Origin: Acidobacteriota bacterium | GTDB taxonomy: Bacteria > Acidobacteriota > Terriglobia > Bryobacterales > Bryobacteraceae | Reading direction: 5' to 3' | DNA: 64,000 nt | NCBI GenBank assembly: GCA_016870995.1 | Contig: VFZU01000003.1 | Span: forward strand, 62,001-126,000 | Shown: positions 36,826 to 46,725 of the stretch, piece by piece | Layout of the letters: each line of letters starts with the position of its first letter | How positions within the stretch are numbered: the first letter of the stretch is position 1 | Notes under the pieces: model-generated | Databases searched by the model: none | What the model saw: the letters and a program-made list of their open reading frames with translations, nothing else | Told to the model about the DNA's origin: nothing | Made by a program: the position numbers and the translations under genes

Positions 36826-37863
36826 ATGAAAGCCCTCTTACTCTCCGAATACAAAAAGCTCAGTTTGACCGACATGCCAGTCCCGACCATTGGCCCTGAA
36901 GATGTTCTCGTCAAGGTGAAAGCCTGCGGGATCTGCGGCAGCGACATCCATGGCTACGATGGCAGCACTGGCCGCCGCATTCCTCCTCTAGTGATGGGCC
37001 ACGAGGCCAGCGGCGAGATCGTCGAAGTGGGCGCTTTAGTAAAAGACTGGAAGATTGGCGACCGTGTCACCTTTGACTCCACCGTCAGTTGTGGCAAATG
37101 CCATTTCTGCAAGCGCGGAGAGATCAACCTTTGCGACAACCGCCAGGTGCTTGGCGTGAGCTGCAGCGAATTCCGCCGCCATGGTGCCTTTGCGGAATAC
37201 GTCACCGTTCCGCAAAATATCCTCTACTCGCTTCCCGAGACTTTTCCTTATCACTATGCGGCCATGATCGAAGCTGTTTCGATCGCTGTTCATGCCGTCA
37301 ACATCACGCCCATGCCACTCGGCTCCTCCGCACTCGTCGTCGGCTCTGGCATGATTGGGCTTCTTGTTGTTCAAACCCTGCGTCTGGCCGGCTGTGGGCA
37401 AATTATCGCCGTTGACCTCGAAGACTCCAAGCTCGAAATGGCAAAGACGTTGGGTGCCGACGTGGGCCTCAATCCAAAGAACACCGATGTCGTCAAGGCC
37501 GTGAAAGACCTCACCGAGGGCCGTGGTGCCGACGTCGCCATCGAAGTCGTCGGCGCCGGCAAGCCGATCGAAACTGCCATCATGGGCGTCAAAAAGGGTG
37601 GCATGGTCACTCTGGTCGGCAACATCACGCCGAAGGTTGAGATCCCGTTGCAGGTCGTCGTAAGCCGTCAAATTCGCCTGCAAGGCTCGGCGGCCAGTTC
37701 TGGTGAGTTCCCACAGTGTATTGACCTGCTCAACCGCGGCGCAATCAAAGTGGATCCCATCATCAGCGCGCTGGCTCCGCTTGAAGACGGCGCATCCTGG
37801 TTCGAGCGTCTTTATGCCAACGAACCCGGTTTGATGAAAGTTGTCTTGCAGCCCGGCGCATAA
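36826..37863 (+). CDS. Zinc-dependent medium-chain alcohol/sorbitol dehydrogenase
   Basis: A 345-residue MDR enzyme. Catalytic zinc ligands are in ACGICGSDIHG (Cys), MGHEASGEI (His-Glu); the structural zinc lobe has C-x2-C-x2-C-x7-C in SCGKCHFCKRGEINLC. The NAD fold has ALVVGSGMIGLLVVQTLRLA, followed by an Asp (IAVDLED) that favours NAD(H). It resembles sorbitol and galactitol-phosphate dehydrogenases. No sugar kinase or transporter is adjacent, so the substrate is open. Confidence 0.92.
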   Translation: MKALLLSEYKKLSLTDMPVPTIGPEDVLVKVKACGICGSDIHGYDGSTGRRIPPLVMGHEASGEIVEVGALVKDWKIGDRVTFDSTVSCGKCHFCKRGEINLCDNRQVLGVSCSEFRRHGAFAEYVTVPQNILYSLPETFPYHYAAMIEAVSIAVHAVNITPMPLGSSALVVGSGMIGLLVVQTLRLAGCGQIIAVDLEDSKLEMAKTLGADVGLNPKNTDVVKAVKDLTEGRGADVAIEVVGAGKPIETAIMGVKKGGMVTLVGNITPKVEIPLQVVVSRQIRLQGSAASSGEFPQCIDLLNRGAIKVDPIISALAPLEDGASWFERLYANEPGLMKVVLQPGA

Positions 37864-37889
37864 CTGTGCGACCCTAAGCACTTACCGCA

Positions 37890-37985
37890 ATGCCCATGGC
37901 CCGCAACAACGAGCGCAAGGTGAGTCTCAGCGTCATGCTGCGAATCACGGCCATGGACGTTTGCTGCGGCCCGCCCTCACGCTAA
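37890..37985 (+). CDS. Possible 31-codon leader peptide upstream of the guanidine operon
   Basis: ATG at 37890 opens 31 codons ending TAA (37983), with a C-terminal ITAMDVCCGPPSR stretch containing a Cys-Cys pair. Short upstream peptides with Cys runs act as attenuators in other bacteria. No good Shine-Dalgarno and no terminator hairpin is clear. Listed only as a candidate because it fills most of the 172-base gap before the operon. Confidence 0.2.
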   Translation: MPMARNNERKVSLSVMLRITAMDVCCGPPSR

Positions 37986-38035
37986 ATTTGTACCCGCCCC
38001 CCTAAAGACAAGACTGTTTTGAAAGGAGTGCCTAT

Positions 38036-38752
38036 ATGGCCCCTGATTCCCTTTTGTTTGAGGAGGAGTTGCGAGGAGGAGCCAGTTTTGCTCACGTGCT
38101 CAAACGCGGCACAGCCCTCCGCATCACCGATCTCGATGGCGGCGCAAACGTACCCGCCACCTTCTTCAACTTCGAGCTCTTTGTCGAGCGATACAACATG
38201 CCGGACACGCTCAAGGCGCAGCACACCGCTCACTTGACCCGTGGCCACTGTCTTTATTCCGACATGGGGCGTGTCTTGTGTTCAATCACGCAAGATAGCG
38301 TCGGCTGGCACGACCCCATCGGCGCGCACTCCACTGATGAAAGCGTAAAGGCCAAGTACGGCGCCCACAACTATCAGGAGTTTCGCAACGACTGGTACAC
38401 TTCGACCCGGCAAAACTTCATGCGCGAACTCGCCAAGTTCGGCATGAATCGCCGCGACCTTCAGGGGCACATCAATTTCTTCTCGAAGGTTCAGGTCGAC
38501 CTCCAGGGGATGATGCACTTCATCCCAGGCAACTCCAAAGCGGGCGACATGGTGGAACTTCGCGCCGAGATGAACACGCTCATCATCCTCGACACGAATC
38601 CCCATCCGCTCGATCCCAACCCCGTCTATCAGCCCAAGCGCATTCATCTTGGTTTCTACAAAGTGGACGCACCCGCAGCCGATGACTATTGCCGCAACTT
38701 CTGCCCTGAGAACACTCGAGGTTTCATCAATTCTGAAAGGTACTTCCTTTAA
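38036..38752 (+). CDS. Urea carboxylase-associated protein (UAAP), probable carboxyguanidine deiminase subunit
   Basis: A 238-residue DUF1989-family protein, preceded by AAAGGAG seven bases before its ATG. Related pieces are [40 protein letters not shown] and the zinc-site-like NAGxxD-equivalent [20 protein letters not shown]1/UAAP2 pairs next to 'urea carboxylase' are now known to form carboxyguanidine deiminase (CgdAB) in guanidine use. The stop and next start overlap as TAATG, so the two subunits are coupled. Confidence 0.88.
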   Translation: MAPDSLLFEEELRGGASFAHVLKRGTALRITDLDGGANVPATFFNFELFVERYNMPDTLKAQHTAHLTRGHCLYSDMGRVLCSITQDSVGWHDPIGAHSTDESVKAKYGAHNYQEFRNDWYTSTRQNFMRELAKFGMNRRDLQGHINFFSKVQVDLQGMMHFIPGNSKAGDMVELRAEMNTLIILDTNPHPLDPNPVYQPKRIHLGFYKVDAPAADDYCRNFCPENTRGFINSERYFL

Positions 38753-39405
38753 TGAGCGACCGCGTATTGGTGGAAAGCCACCTCGACCCCGCCAAGGCCA
38801 TCTACGATCACATCCTGCCTGCTGGTGATGGCTGGATTCACGAAGTGAAGAAAGGCCAAACCTTCCGCATCGTCGATCTCGAAGGCAATCAGGCTGCGGA
38901 CACTTTGTTCTACAACCCGCACGATTTCTCTGAACGCTATTCCGCCTTCGACACCATCAACGCACAAGGTGGCATCTATCTCACCACGGGCTCTCGCTTG
39001 CTCTCAAATCTTGGCAATGAGCTCTTGGTGATCACTGCCGACACTTGTGGCCGCCACGATACCCTCGGCGGAGCCTGCGCCGCAGAATCCAATCAGGTCC
39101 GCTATGCGATCGACAAGCGGTACATGCACAATTGCCGCAACATCTTCACCATGGCTCTTGCGAATTGGGGTGTCTCCAAGCGCGACATGACCTCCAACGT
39201 CAACTTCTTCATGAACGTGCCCGTTACCCCCGAAGGTAAGCTCACTTTCGAAGACGGCATCAGTGAAGCTGGCAAGTATGTCGAGATGAAGGCCACCATG
39301 GATGTGGCTGTGGTCCTCTCCAACTGCCCTCAACTCAACAATCCTTGCAATGCATACAATCCAACCCCCGTCCGGTTGCTGGTCTGGGGCGCGGATGTTT
39401 CGTAA
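38752..39405 (+). CDS. Urea carboxylase-associated protein (UAAP), second deiminase subunit
   Basis: A 217-residue paralogue of the upstream protein. Parallel blocks are [40 protein letters not shown] and [20 protein letters not shown] with His and Cys suited to metal binding. With its partner it would deiminate carboxyguanidine to carboxyurea/allophanate. The last 11 bases overlap the carboxylase start at 39395. Which protein is the catalytic subunit cannot be decided here. Confidence 0.88.
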   Translation: MSDRVLVESHLDPAKAIYDHILPAGDGWIHEVKKGQTFRIVDLEGNQAADTLFYNPHDFSERYSAFDTINAQGGIYLTTGSRLLSNLGNELLVITADTCGRHDTLGGACAAESNQVRYAIDKRYMHNCRNIFTMALANWGVSKRDMTSNVNFFMNVPVTPEGKLTFEDGISEAGKYVEMKATMDVAVVLSNCPQLNNPCNAYNPTPVRLLVWGADVS

Positions 39406-42400
39406 AGTCCTCATCGCCAATCGCGGCGCCATCGCCTGCCGCATCCTCAGAACACTCCAGCGCCTCAACATCGCGAGCGTCGCTGTTTACAGCGAAGCCG
39501 ATCGTCACGCCGCTCATGTCGAGCAAGCCGATGAAGCTTATCTGCTCGGCCCTTCCCCTGCAGCGCAAAGCTATCTGCTGGGCGACAAGATCATCGAGAT
39601 CGCAAAACAATGTGGTGCCGAAGCGATCCACCCTGGCTACGGCTTCCTGAGCGAAAATGCCGCCTTCGCAGATCAATGCGCCGCCGCGGGCATTCAGTTC
39701 ATTGGCCCCACTGGCGACCAGATGCGCGCCTTTGGCCTCAAGCACCGCGCTCGCGAACTCGCGATTGCCGCGAGTGTTCCTTTGCTGCCGGGTACCCCGC
39801 TGCTGAGCGGCGTCGAAGAAGCCACCAAAGAAGCTGCGCGCATTGGTTATCCCGTTATGCTCAAGAGCACCGCGGGCGGCGGTGGCATCGGTATGCGCTT
39901 ATGTCGCACCGAGCCTGAGCTGGCCGACAACTACGCCAGCGTCGAACGCCTCAGCCTCGCCAACTTCAAAGACGCCGGGCTCTATCTTGAGAAGTACGTC
40001 GAACGCGCCCGCCACATCGAAGTGCAGATCTTCGGTAACGGCAAGGGAGAAGTGATCGCTCTCGAAGAACGCGATTGCTCTGTCCAACGCCGCAATCAAA
40101 AGATCATCGAAGAAACTCCCGCCCCTGGTCTCACCGAAGCACAAAGGCAGGATCTCCTCGCGGTCGCCGAACGGCTCGCGCTCACAGTGGGCTATCAGTC
40201 TGCGGGTACGGTCGAATTTGTTTACGATTCCACCGCGGGCCAGTTCTATTTCCTTGAGGTCAATACTCGTCTTCAGGTCGAACACGGCGTCACCGAAGAA
40301 GTGACTGGTATCGATCTGGTGGAGTGGATGCTCCTGGCTGCTGCTGGCGAGCTGAACAACCTCGAAGCACTCCGGCCCAAGCCATGCGGCGCCTCCATTC
40401 AGGTACGCCTCTACGCTGAAGATCCCCACAAGAACTTCCAGCCCAGCGCCGGTCGCCTCACCAACGTCCAGCTTCCAGCGAGCACTCGCGTTGACACTTG
40501 GGTTCGTTCTGGCAGCGACGTCACTGCTTTCTACGACCCACTGCTCGCCAAGCTCATCGTCAAAGCCGACACCCGCGACGCAGCCCTTCAACTGCTTGTC
40601 AAAAGCCTCGCAGCAACTCGTCTCGACGGCATTGAAACCAACCTTGAGTACCTCCGCGAGCTGATCGAATCGAGTGCCTTCTGCGCCGGTGATGTCTTCA
40701 CCAAAATGACCGACGGTTTCGCCTTCCACCCGCATACCTTCGAGGTGCTCGATGGCGGCACGATGACCACGGTTCAAGACCTCCCTGGCCGTCTCGGCTA
40801 TTGGGATGTGGGTGTTCCTCCCAGCGGTCCGATGGATGCTCTGAGCTTCCGCCTCGGCAATCAACTTCTGGGCAACGCGGCATCGGCCCCGGGCCTTGAG
40901 TGCACGCTCGCCGGGCCCACTTTGCAATTCCACAAAGACACCCGCATCGCTCTCACAGGCGCTGTGATGGAGGCAAATCTCGATGGAAACGCGGTGCCGT
41001 GGTGGCAGCCCATCACGGTCAATGCAGGTGCCACGCTCGAGCTTGGCCCTATCGAAGGCCCAGGTGCCCGCACCTACATCCTCTTTGAAGGCGGTCTCGA
41101 CGTCCCCGCATATCTCGGCAGCGCCAGCACCTTCACGCTTGGTAATTTCGGTGGCCACGGCGGACGTGCCGTCCGCACCGGAGATATTCTCCATCTCGCC
41201 AATCACCCCACCGCGGCAGCTCAGCCTATCGACATCCCGGCCATCACAAACGACTGGGAAATCGAAGTCCTCTATGGGCCTCATGGTGCGCCAGACTTCT
41301 TCACCGTTGAAGATATCGAAACCTTCTTCGCTGCCGCATGGAAGGTCCACTACAATTCTTCACGAACCGGTGTGCGCCTCATCGGCCCCAAGCCCCAATG
41401 GGCCCGCAAAGATGGCGGCGAGGCGGGCCTCCATCCCTCTAACATCCACGACAACGCCTACGCTATTGGCGCCATCGATTTCACGGGCGACATGCCAGTC
41501 ATCCTCGGCCCGGACGGCCCAAGTCTGGGTGGCTTCGTTTGTCCCGCCACCATCACCTCAAACGATCTCTGGAAGATCGGCCAACTCAAAGCGGGCGATA
41601 CGGTTCGCTTCCGCGCCGTCACCAAAGACGGTGCCCGGCTTCCCGCTATCGTTCACCACAAGGACGATGTCGTCTTCCGTCAAGCTGGGGATCGCTATCT
41701 ACTGATCGAGTACGGAGAGCTCATTCTCGATCTCCCCTTGCGCTTCCGCGTTCAAGCCGTCTACAACTGGTTCCTTACCAACATGCCCGCCGGCGTGATC
41801 GACGTCACGCCCGGCATTCGCTCTTTCCAGGTCCACTACGACCCGGCTCTCATCAGCCGCGCCAAGCTCATCGATCTCATCGCAACCGCTGAAGATCACA
41901 TCGATAGCAACGCTGCGACGGAAGTCCCTTCCCGCGAAGTCTGGCTCCCCTTGAGCTGGGACGATCCAGCCACCAAGCTCGCCATTGAGAAGTACACCCG
42001 CTCGGTTCGTCCCGATGCTCCCTGGTGCCCTTCAAACATCGAGTTCATCCGCCGCATCAATGGGCTTGATTCGATCGAGGATGTCTACAAAATCGTCTTC
42101 GACGCCAGCTACCTCGTTCTTGGTCTCGGCGACGTCTACCTTGGCGCTCCTGTGGCAACGCCTCTCGATCCAAGGCATCGTCTCGTCACCACCAAGTACA
42201 ACCCCGCCCGCACCTGGACGGCCGAGAACAGCGTCGGCATCGGTGGCGCTTACCTCTGCGTCTACGGGATGGAAGGCCCCGGAGGCTACCAGTTCGTCGG
42301 CCGCACCATTCAGATGTGGAACACCTATCGAACCACCCGCGAGTTTGAGCCGAATCACCCCTGGCTGCTTCGCTTCTTCGATCGCATCCGCTTTTACCCG

Positions 42401-42892
42401 GTCTCAGCCGAAGAGCTTATTCAGCTTCGCGAAGACTTCCCCAACGGCCGGCACCAGCTCCGCATCGAGCCGGGCACCTTCCGTCTCAACGACTACAAGC
42501 TCTTTCTCGATTCAATCTCCGAATCTGCACAAGCCTTCCAGTCTCGCCAGCGCCAGGCCTTCAACGAAGAGCGTGCCCGCTGGGTCGCAAGCGGCGCCGA
42601 CAAAGTAGCCGATGATGCTGAACCCATCCTCGAAGCGGCTCCCGAGATCGTTGTGCCTCCGGGCTTCAAGGCCCTCAAGGCTTCGAGCGCCGGCAGTGTC
42701 TGGAGCATTGAAGCCAAAGAAGGAGACCGCCTCAAGCCAGGCCAAAAGGTCATCCTGATCGAAGCCATGAAGATGGAAGTTGCAGTCGCCACCGCCAAAG
42801 GCGGCACGCTTCACTCCATCCATTGCAAGCCTGGCCAGGCAGTGATGCCAGGCCAGATCCTCGCCATCCTCCAACCGGAGCACCAAGCATGA
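39395..42892 (+). CDS. Biotin-dependent guanidine/urea carboxylase
   Basis: A 1,165-residue multi-domain enzyme. Domain 1 (~1-450) is biotin carboxylase: [23 protein letters not shown]-grasp [17 protein letters not shown] and [14 protein letters not shown]. Domain 2 (~470-1080) is the KipI/KipA-like carboxyltransferase ([40 protein letters not shown]). Domain 3 is a biotinyl domain with Lys1126 in IEAMKMEV. Given the neighbouring deiminase pair, guanidine is the likelier substrate than urea. ATG 39395 (MFRKVLIAN) is preferred over an extended upstream start inside the previous gene. Confidence 0.93.
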   Translation: MFRKVLIANRGAIACRILRTLQRLNIASVAVYSEADRHAAHVEQADEAYLLGPSPAAQSYLLGDKIIEIAKQCGAEAIHPGYGFLSENAAFADQCAAAGIQFIGPTGDQMRAFGLKHRARELAIAASVPLLPGTPLLSGVEEATKEAARIGYPVMLKSTAGGGGIGMRLCRTEPELADNYASVERLSLANFKDAGLYLEKYVERARHIEVQIFGNGKGEVIALEERDCSVQRRNQKIIEETPAPGLTEAQRQDLLAVAERLALTVGYQSAGTVEFVYDSTAGQFYFLEVNTRLQVEHGVTEEVTGIDLVEWMLLAAAGELNNLEALRPKPCGASIQVRLYAEDPHKNFQPSAGRLTNVQLPASTRVDTWVRSGSDVTAFYDPLLAKLIVKADTRDAALQLLVKSLAATRLDGIETNLEYLRELIESSAFCAGDVFTKMTDGFAFHPHTFEVLDGGTMTTVQDLPGRLGYWDVGVPPSGPMDALSFRLGNQLLGNAASAPGLECTLAGPTLQFHKDTRIALTGAVMEANLDGNAVPWWQPITVNAGATLELGPIEGPGARTYILFEGGLDVPAYLGSASTFTLGNFGGHGGRAVRTGDILHLANHPTAAAQPIDIPAITNDWEIEVLYGPHGAPDFFTVEDIETFFAAAWKVHYNSSRTGVRLIGPKPQWARKDGGEAGLHPSNIHDNAYAIGAIDFTGDMPVILGPDGPSLGGFVCPATITSNDLWKIGQLKAGDTVRFRAVTKDGARLPAIVHHKDDVVFRQAGDRYLLIEYGELILDLPLRFRVQAVYNWFLTNMPAGVIDVTPGIRSFQVHYDPALISRAKLIDLIATAEDHIDSNAATEVPSREVWLPLSWDDPATKLAIEKYTRSVRPDAPWCPSNIEFIRRINGLDSIEDVYKIVFDASYLVLGLGDVYLGAPVATPLDPRHRLVTTKYNPARTWTAENSVGIGGAYLCVYGMEGPGGYQFVGRTIQMWNTYRTTREFEPNHPWLLRFFDRIRFYPVSAEELIQLREDFPNGRHQLRIEPGTFRLNDYKLFLDSISESAQAFQSRQRQAFNEERARWVASGADKVADDAEPILEAAPEIVVPPGFKALKASSAGSVWSIEAKEGDRLKPGQKVILIEAMKMEVAVATAKGGTLHSIHCKPGQAVMPGQILAILQPEHQA

Positions 42893-44589
42893 AGCCCACT
42901 GAAGCCGTCCGCCAGGCCTACGCCCGCATCGCTGCCGAAACCAGGCAGCAGATCTGGATCTCCCGTGTCCCTGAGGAAAAAGCCATGGCGCAAGCCATCG
43001 CTCTTGAACAACATCCCGAGGCCGCCTCAAAGCCCCTCTACGGCCTGACTTTCGCTGTCAAAGACAACATCGATGTTGCTGGCATGCCCACCACGGCCGC
43101 CTGCCCCGCCTACTCTTATACGCCTACGAAGAACTCCGCCGTCGTCGATGCACTCGAAGCAGCCGGCGCGATCCTCATCGGCAAGACCAACATGGATCAG
43201 TTCGCCACTGGGCTGGTTGGCACGCGCTCGCCTTTCGGTGCCTGTTCGAGCATCTACAATCCCGAATACATCTCAGGCGGCTCCAGCTCTGGTTCCGCTG
43301 TCGCCGTAGCCTTGGGCCAAGTGGATTTCTCGCTGGGCACCGACACTGCCGGCTCCGGTCGTGTACCCGCCGCGTTCAACAACATCATCGGCCTCAAACC
43401 GACCCGTGGCCTGATTAGCGCCACTGGTGTGGTCCCTGCCTGCCGTACGCTCGATTGTGTTTCGATTTTCACGCGCGAGCCCGGGCTTGCACTGCAAGTT
43501 CTCCAGGCCGCTAACGTCCAGGACGAAACGGACTTTCTCTCCCGTCCTCTCGATGCAAACAAAGGCGCAGGCTGGTCGCCAGCCAATTTCCGCCTCGGTG
43601 TTGTCAAGCCGGATCAACTCGAGTTTTTTGGCGACAAAGACGCAGAGCTCCTCTATCGCAAAGCGGTGCATCGCTTCACCCAGATGGGCGTCTCCCTTGT
43701 TGAGATCGACTATACGAGCTTCCGCGACGCAGCCAATCTTCTGTACAGCGGCCCCTGGGTCGCCGAGCGTCTGGCTGCCATCGAATCCTTTGCCACAACA
43801 AACGAAGCCAATATGGATCCAACGGTGGCAAAGATCATCCTTGGCGCACGCAAGTACAACGCCGTCGACACCTATCGCTCCATCTACAAACTCGCGGATC
43901 TGCGCCGCGCGACACAGGCTCAGTGGGCCCGCATGGATTGTCTCCTGCTGCCCACCACCGGCACCACTTTCACTCACGCCCAGATTGCCGAAGATCCGAT
44001 CGGTCGCAACACACAACTCGGTTATTACACCAACTTCGTCAACCTTCTCGATCTCAGCGCGCTAGCCATTCCTGCTGGATTCCGGCCCAACGGTTTGCCC
44101 TTCGGTGTAACTCTCATTGCACCCGCCATGGCTGAACAATCCCTCACGGCCACTGCGCTCCGCTTTCTCAATCTCGAACCCAAAGCCGAGCTGCCCGCTG
44201 GCTTCCTCGAAGTTGCCGTTGTCGGTGCTCATCTCACCGGGATGCCCCTCAATCATCAGCTCACCAGTCGCGGGGCATTCCTTCGAGAAACCACGCGCAC
44301 TTCGCCGGAGTATCGCTTCTACGCTCTCGCCAACACCACTCCGCCCAAGCCGGGTTTGGAATATACGCCAGGCTTCCTCGGGCCCGGTATCGAGGTGGAG
44401 CTCTGGGCGATCCCCAAAACAGAATTCGGCTCTTTTGTCGCTGAGATCCCGCCCCCGCTTGGCATCGGTACGGTGAAGCTCATCGACGGACGCAACATCA
44501 AGTGCTTCATCGCTGAGCCCTATGCACTGGCCGCCGCCACGGACATCACCAAATTCGGTGGCTGGCGCGCCTATATGGCTTCGCGATAA
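42889..44589 (+). CDS. Allophanate hydrolase
   Basis: A 566-residue enzyme that splits allophanate to ammonia and CO2. The amidase Ser-cisSer-Lys triad is visible in [11 protein letters not shown] (Lys), [15 protein letters not shown] (cis-Ser) and [14 protein letters not shown] (nucleophile Ser). The C-terminal ~120 residues ([20 protein letters not shown]) are the AtzF-type extension that decarboxylates the product. The start ATG at 42889 overlaps the carboxylase stop as ATGA, confirming coupling. It closes the operon. Its end overlaps the convergent DUF4126 gene by 19 bases. Confidence 0.92.
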   Translation: MKPTEAVRQAYARIAAETRQQIWISRVPEEKAMAQAIALEQHPEAASKPLYGLTFAVKDNIDVAGMPTTAACPAYSYTPTKNSAVVDALEAAGAILIGKTNMDQFATGLVGTRSPFGACSSIYNPEYISGGSSSGSAVAVALGQVDFSLGTDTAGSGRVPAAFNNIIGLKPTRGLISATGVVPACRTLDCVSIFTREPGLALQVLQAANVQDETDFLSRPLDANKGAGWSPANFRLGVVKPDQLEFFGDKDAELLYRKAVHRFTQMGVSLVEIDYTSFRDAANLLYSGPWVAERLAAIESFATTNEANMDPTVAKIILGARKYNAVDTYRSIYKLADLRRATQAQWARMDCLLLPTTGTTFTHAQIAEDPIGRNTQLGYYTNFVNLLDLSALAIPAGFRPNGLPFGVTLIAPAMAEQSLTATALRFLNLEPKAELPAGFLEVAVVGAHLTGMPLNHQLTSRGAFLRETTRTSPEYRFYALANTTPPKPGLEYTPGFLGPGIEVELWAIPKTEFGSFVAEIPPPLGIGTVKLIDGRNIKCFIAEPYALAAATDITKFGGWRAYMASR

Positions 44590-45455
44590 ACCGCCGCCCA
44601 GTCTTTCGTCAGGTACAAGCTGAGGGGCTGCCCTTCGCGCGTGTTCAACTCCACGTAGTCAAGAAACAGTCCTTCCGCATGTCTAAGCGGCGGGCTTACC
44701 TCGAGCTCTTTGCGTCCGAACCACCCGCGAATCACAACACTCGCTTGGCCCGGCTTCAATCTCCAACTCGCTTTTCGCAACCGGCCCAAGCCTTTGCCGG
44801 TGCGCACATATCCCACCACCATCGTCTCGCCGGCTCCACCTTGTGCTTCGGGCTTTACAAAGCTCAGCAGTCGGCCCTGCAATGTCCGCAGCAGAAATCC
44901 AACCACCCGAAACAGGAAGGGCAACGCAACCCCAATCGCCACTACCATTCCCAGCAGCAACGGCAACGCCACCCACGGGTAGTTGTAGGCCAACAACAAA
45001 ATCCCGACCACGCTGAAATCCTCAGCCACGCTGATCGCCGAATGCGTCACTGGATCTGGCACCGTATGCGCAGCCAGCCTCGTACCCATCTTCGTCGCAT
45101 GCGACCCCATCGCCAGGCTCCCAGCCACGATCATCGCCACTGCTCTCATCACCGGATCCAGATTGCCAAAAGCACTAAACGCGACGACTGCTGCGCCAAC
45201 AGGTCGAATGAACGTATGGATGCCATCCCAGATCGGCGTGAACCCGGGCACCTTGTCGGCCACAAACTCCGCCGCGTACATCACCGCCGCGACTCCCAAG
45301 ACGATCGGATGAGCAAATACATCCATCCCCGCCGGTAGATTGCTTAGCCATCCCAGCCGTTGCGCTGCCCCAAGAGTCAGCACAACTGCATAAACATTGA
45401 GGCCAGACGCCAGCCCGATCCCGAGCAAACTGGATAACACCTGCGCTAAATCCAC
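44571..45455 (-). CDS. DUF4126-domain membrane protein
   Basis: A 294-residue protein from a GTG start preceded by AGGAGG six bases upstream. The N-terminal ~200 residues have six hydrophobic helices and the GIGLASGLNVYAVVLTLGAA block typical of DUF4126. PVTHSAISVAEDFSVVGILL is a second conserved piece. The C-terminal ~90 residues (GYVRTGKGLGRLRKASWRLK ... VELNTREGQPLSLYLTKDW) are a soluble beta-rich tail. Function is unknown. Confidence 0.82.
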   Translation of the reverse strand: MDLAQVLSSLLGIGLASGLNVYAVVLTLGAAQRLGWLSNLPAGMDVFAHPIVLGVAAVMYAAEFVADKVPGFTPIWDGIHTFIRPVGAAVVAFSAFGNLDPVMRAVAMIVAGSLAMGSHATKMGTRLAAHTVPDPVTHSAISVAEDFSVVGILLLAYNYPWVALPLLLGMVVAIGVALPFLFRVVGFLLRTLQGRLLSFVKPEAQGGAGETMVVGYVRTGKGLGRLRKASWRLKPGQASVVIRGWFGRKELEVSPPLRHAEGLFLDYVELNTREGQPLSLYLTKDWAAVYREAI

Positions 45456-45566
45456 GAATTACCTCCTCCTTTTTTGAGCATAGTACCTCGGTGCAAATAG
45501 TTTCCCTGCTCCTCTCTAAGGTCTACGCCTCATTGTTCAAGCAAGTTCCCTCGCCGATACTACTTT

Positions 45567-45617
45567 CGTACCCGGTACTCGGCCGGAGACGCTTTCGTAG
45601 TGTCTTCGCCTGCTCCG
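45567..45617 (+). promoter_or_regulatory. Inverted repeats in the leader of the pseudokinase gene
   Basis: GTACCCGGTAC (45567-45577) is followed by a two-part hairpin at 45582-45617: an inner AGACGCT / AGTGTCT stem with a TTCGT loop, and outer CCGG / CCGG pairs. It is 27-77 bases before the ATG. It may be an operator or an RNA structure in the leader; no known motif matches. Confidence 0.3.
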
Positions 45618-45643
45618 GTTTGGATTCGCGAGGCGGTTAGTAC

Positions 45644-46720
45644 ATGCCATTTGAACTCGGAAAAAGAGTCGGCGACTACCAATTTATTGATATCGTGAAT
45701 AGCAATCGTGACGGCACTAGCTATAAGGTACGCAATGTGCCGGAGCAGCGTTACGAGATTTTGCGCGTTCTCTCGGAATCAACGCAAAGCGACCCTGTGC
45801 GCCTGGAGCGCTTCCAGCGCGAGGCGAAGATCCTGGCTCGCCTCAAGCATCCCCACATTGTTAGCTACCGGGCATCCACACAGATTGATGGCCGCTTCGT
45901 TCTCGCAACAGAATTGGTCGAGGGCACGACACTCGCCGAGCGTCTTGAACTTGGCCCTGTCTCTTTGCCCGATGGCGTCCGTCACGTATGGCAGGCTCTG
46001 GAAGCTCTCGAATGTGCTCACGCCGAGGGTGTTGTCCATCGTGACGTAACCACAGCCAAACTTTTTTTGACTACCGATTCCGAGCTCAAGCTAGGTGGCT
46101 TTTCGCTGGCTCGCAGCACGGCCGACCCGCGGCTCACGCAGGCGGGTGTCACCATCGGCACCGCTCACTACATGTCCCCCGAGCAAGTCCAGGCCAGCGC
46201 CGAACTCGATGCGCGTTCCGATCTCTATTCCCTTGGGGTCGTCTTCTACGAAACCGTCACAGGCCGCAAGCCATTTGATTCTGAGAGCCAGTTTGATGTC
46301 ATGCTGGCTCACGTCGAGACCATTCCCGATCCCCCCAGCAAGTGGAATCCGATGGTTCCTCTAGAGCTCGACACGCTGATCCTCAAGGCTCTTGCCAAGA
46401 AACCCGAAGCCCGCTTTCAGTCTGCGCGCGATTTTCGCGAAGCTCTGATGTCGATCTCTCTCGGCGCCGCGCCGGAACCTGCTGAAGACATCGAGAAGGC
46501 TCTTGAAGCCATCAAGCGTCGCGGAAGAGAATCCACGCGTCAGGCGCAAGTGCTGGCCGAAGAAATCCTCGGCCACCAATCCGACATCACGGCGCACGCT
46601 GCGGGACAAGCCAAAGCAAAACCCGGCAACCCCTACTTCGGCCTGCCTAAAGAAGCCGCCTTCGCCATCGTAATCGTTCTTGCCATTGGCCTATTCTTGA
46701 TCACGAGTGGGATTCGATAA
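45644..46720 (+). CDS. Membrane-anchored Ser/Thr pseudokinase
   Basis: A 358-residue kinase-fold protein that keeps VHRDVTTAKLF and the APE-like MSPEQ, but has lost key residues. The Gly loop reads IVNSNRDG; the ATP lysine is Arg41 (RYEILRVL); the catalytic-loop Asn is Lys139; and DFG is G152-F-S (LGGFSLA). A single C-terminal helix (AAFAIVIVLAIGLFLITS) anchors it. The intact kinase gene follows five bases later and aligns with the same numbering (K41, N139, D152), so this looks like a degenerate tandem copy with a scaffold or regulatory role. Confidence 0.88.
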   Translation: MPFELGKRVGDYQFIDIVNSNRDGTSYKVRNVPEQRYEILRVLSESTQSDPVRLERFQREAKILARLKHPHIVSYRASTQIDGRFVLATELVEGTTLAERLELGPVSLPDGVRHVWQALEALECAHAEGVVHRDVTTAKLFLTTDSELKLGGFSLARSTADPRLTQAGVTIGTAHYMSPEQVQASAELDARSDLYSLGVVFYETVTGRKPFDSESQFDVMLAHVETIPDPPSKWNPMVPLELDTLILKALAKKPEARFQSARDFREALMSISLGAAPEPAEDIEKALEAIKRRGRESTRQAQVLAEEILGHQSDITAHAAGQAKAKPGNPYFGLPKEAAFAIVIVLAIGLFLITSGIR

Positions 46721-46725
46721 CAGCC

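Noticed and set aside
37980-38030. GTACCCG...GACAAGAC resembling part of a guanidine-III riboswitch
   Set aside because: The required upstream strand and second stem could not be paired; guanidine-I and -II signatures are also missing.
39899-41350. 483-residue open frame antisense to the carboxylase
   Set aside because: The carboxylase domains are unambiguous, and the antisense sequence has no recognisable fold.
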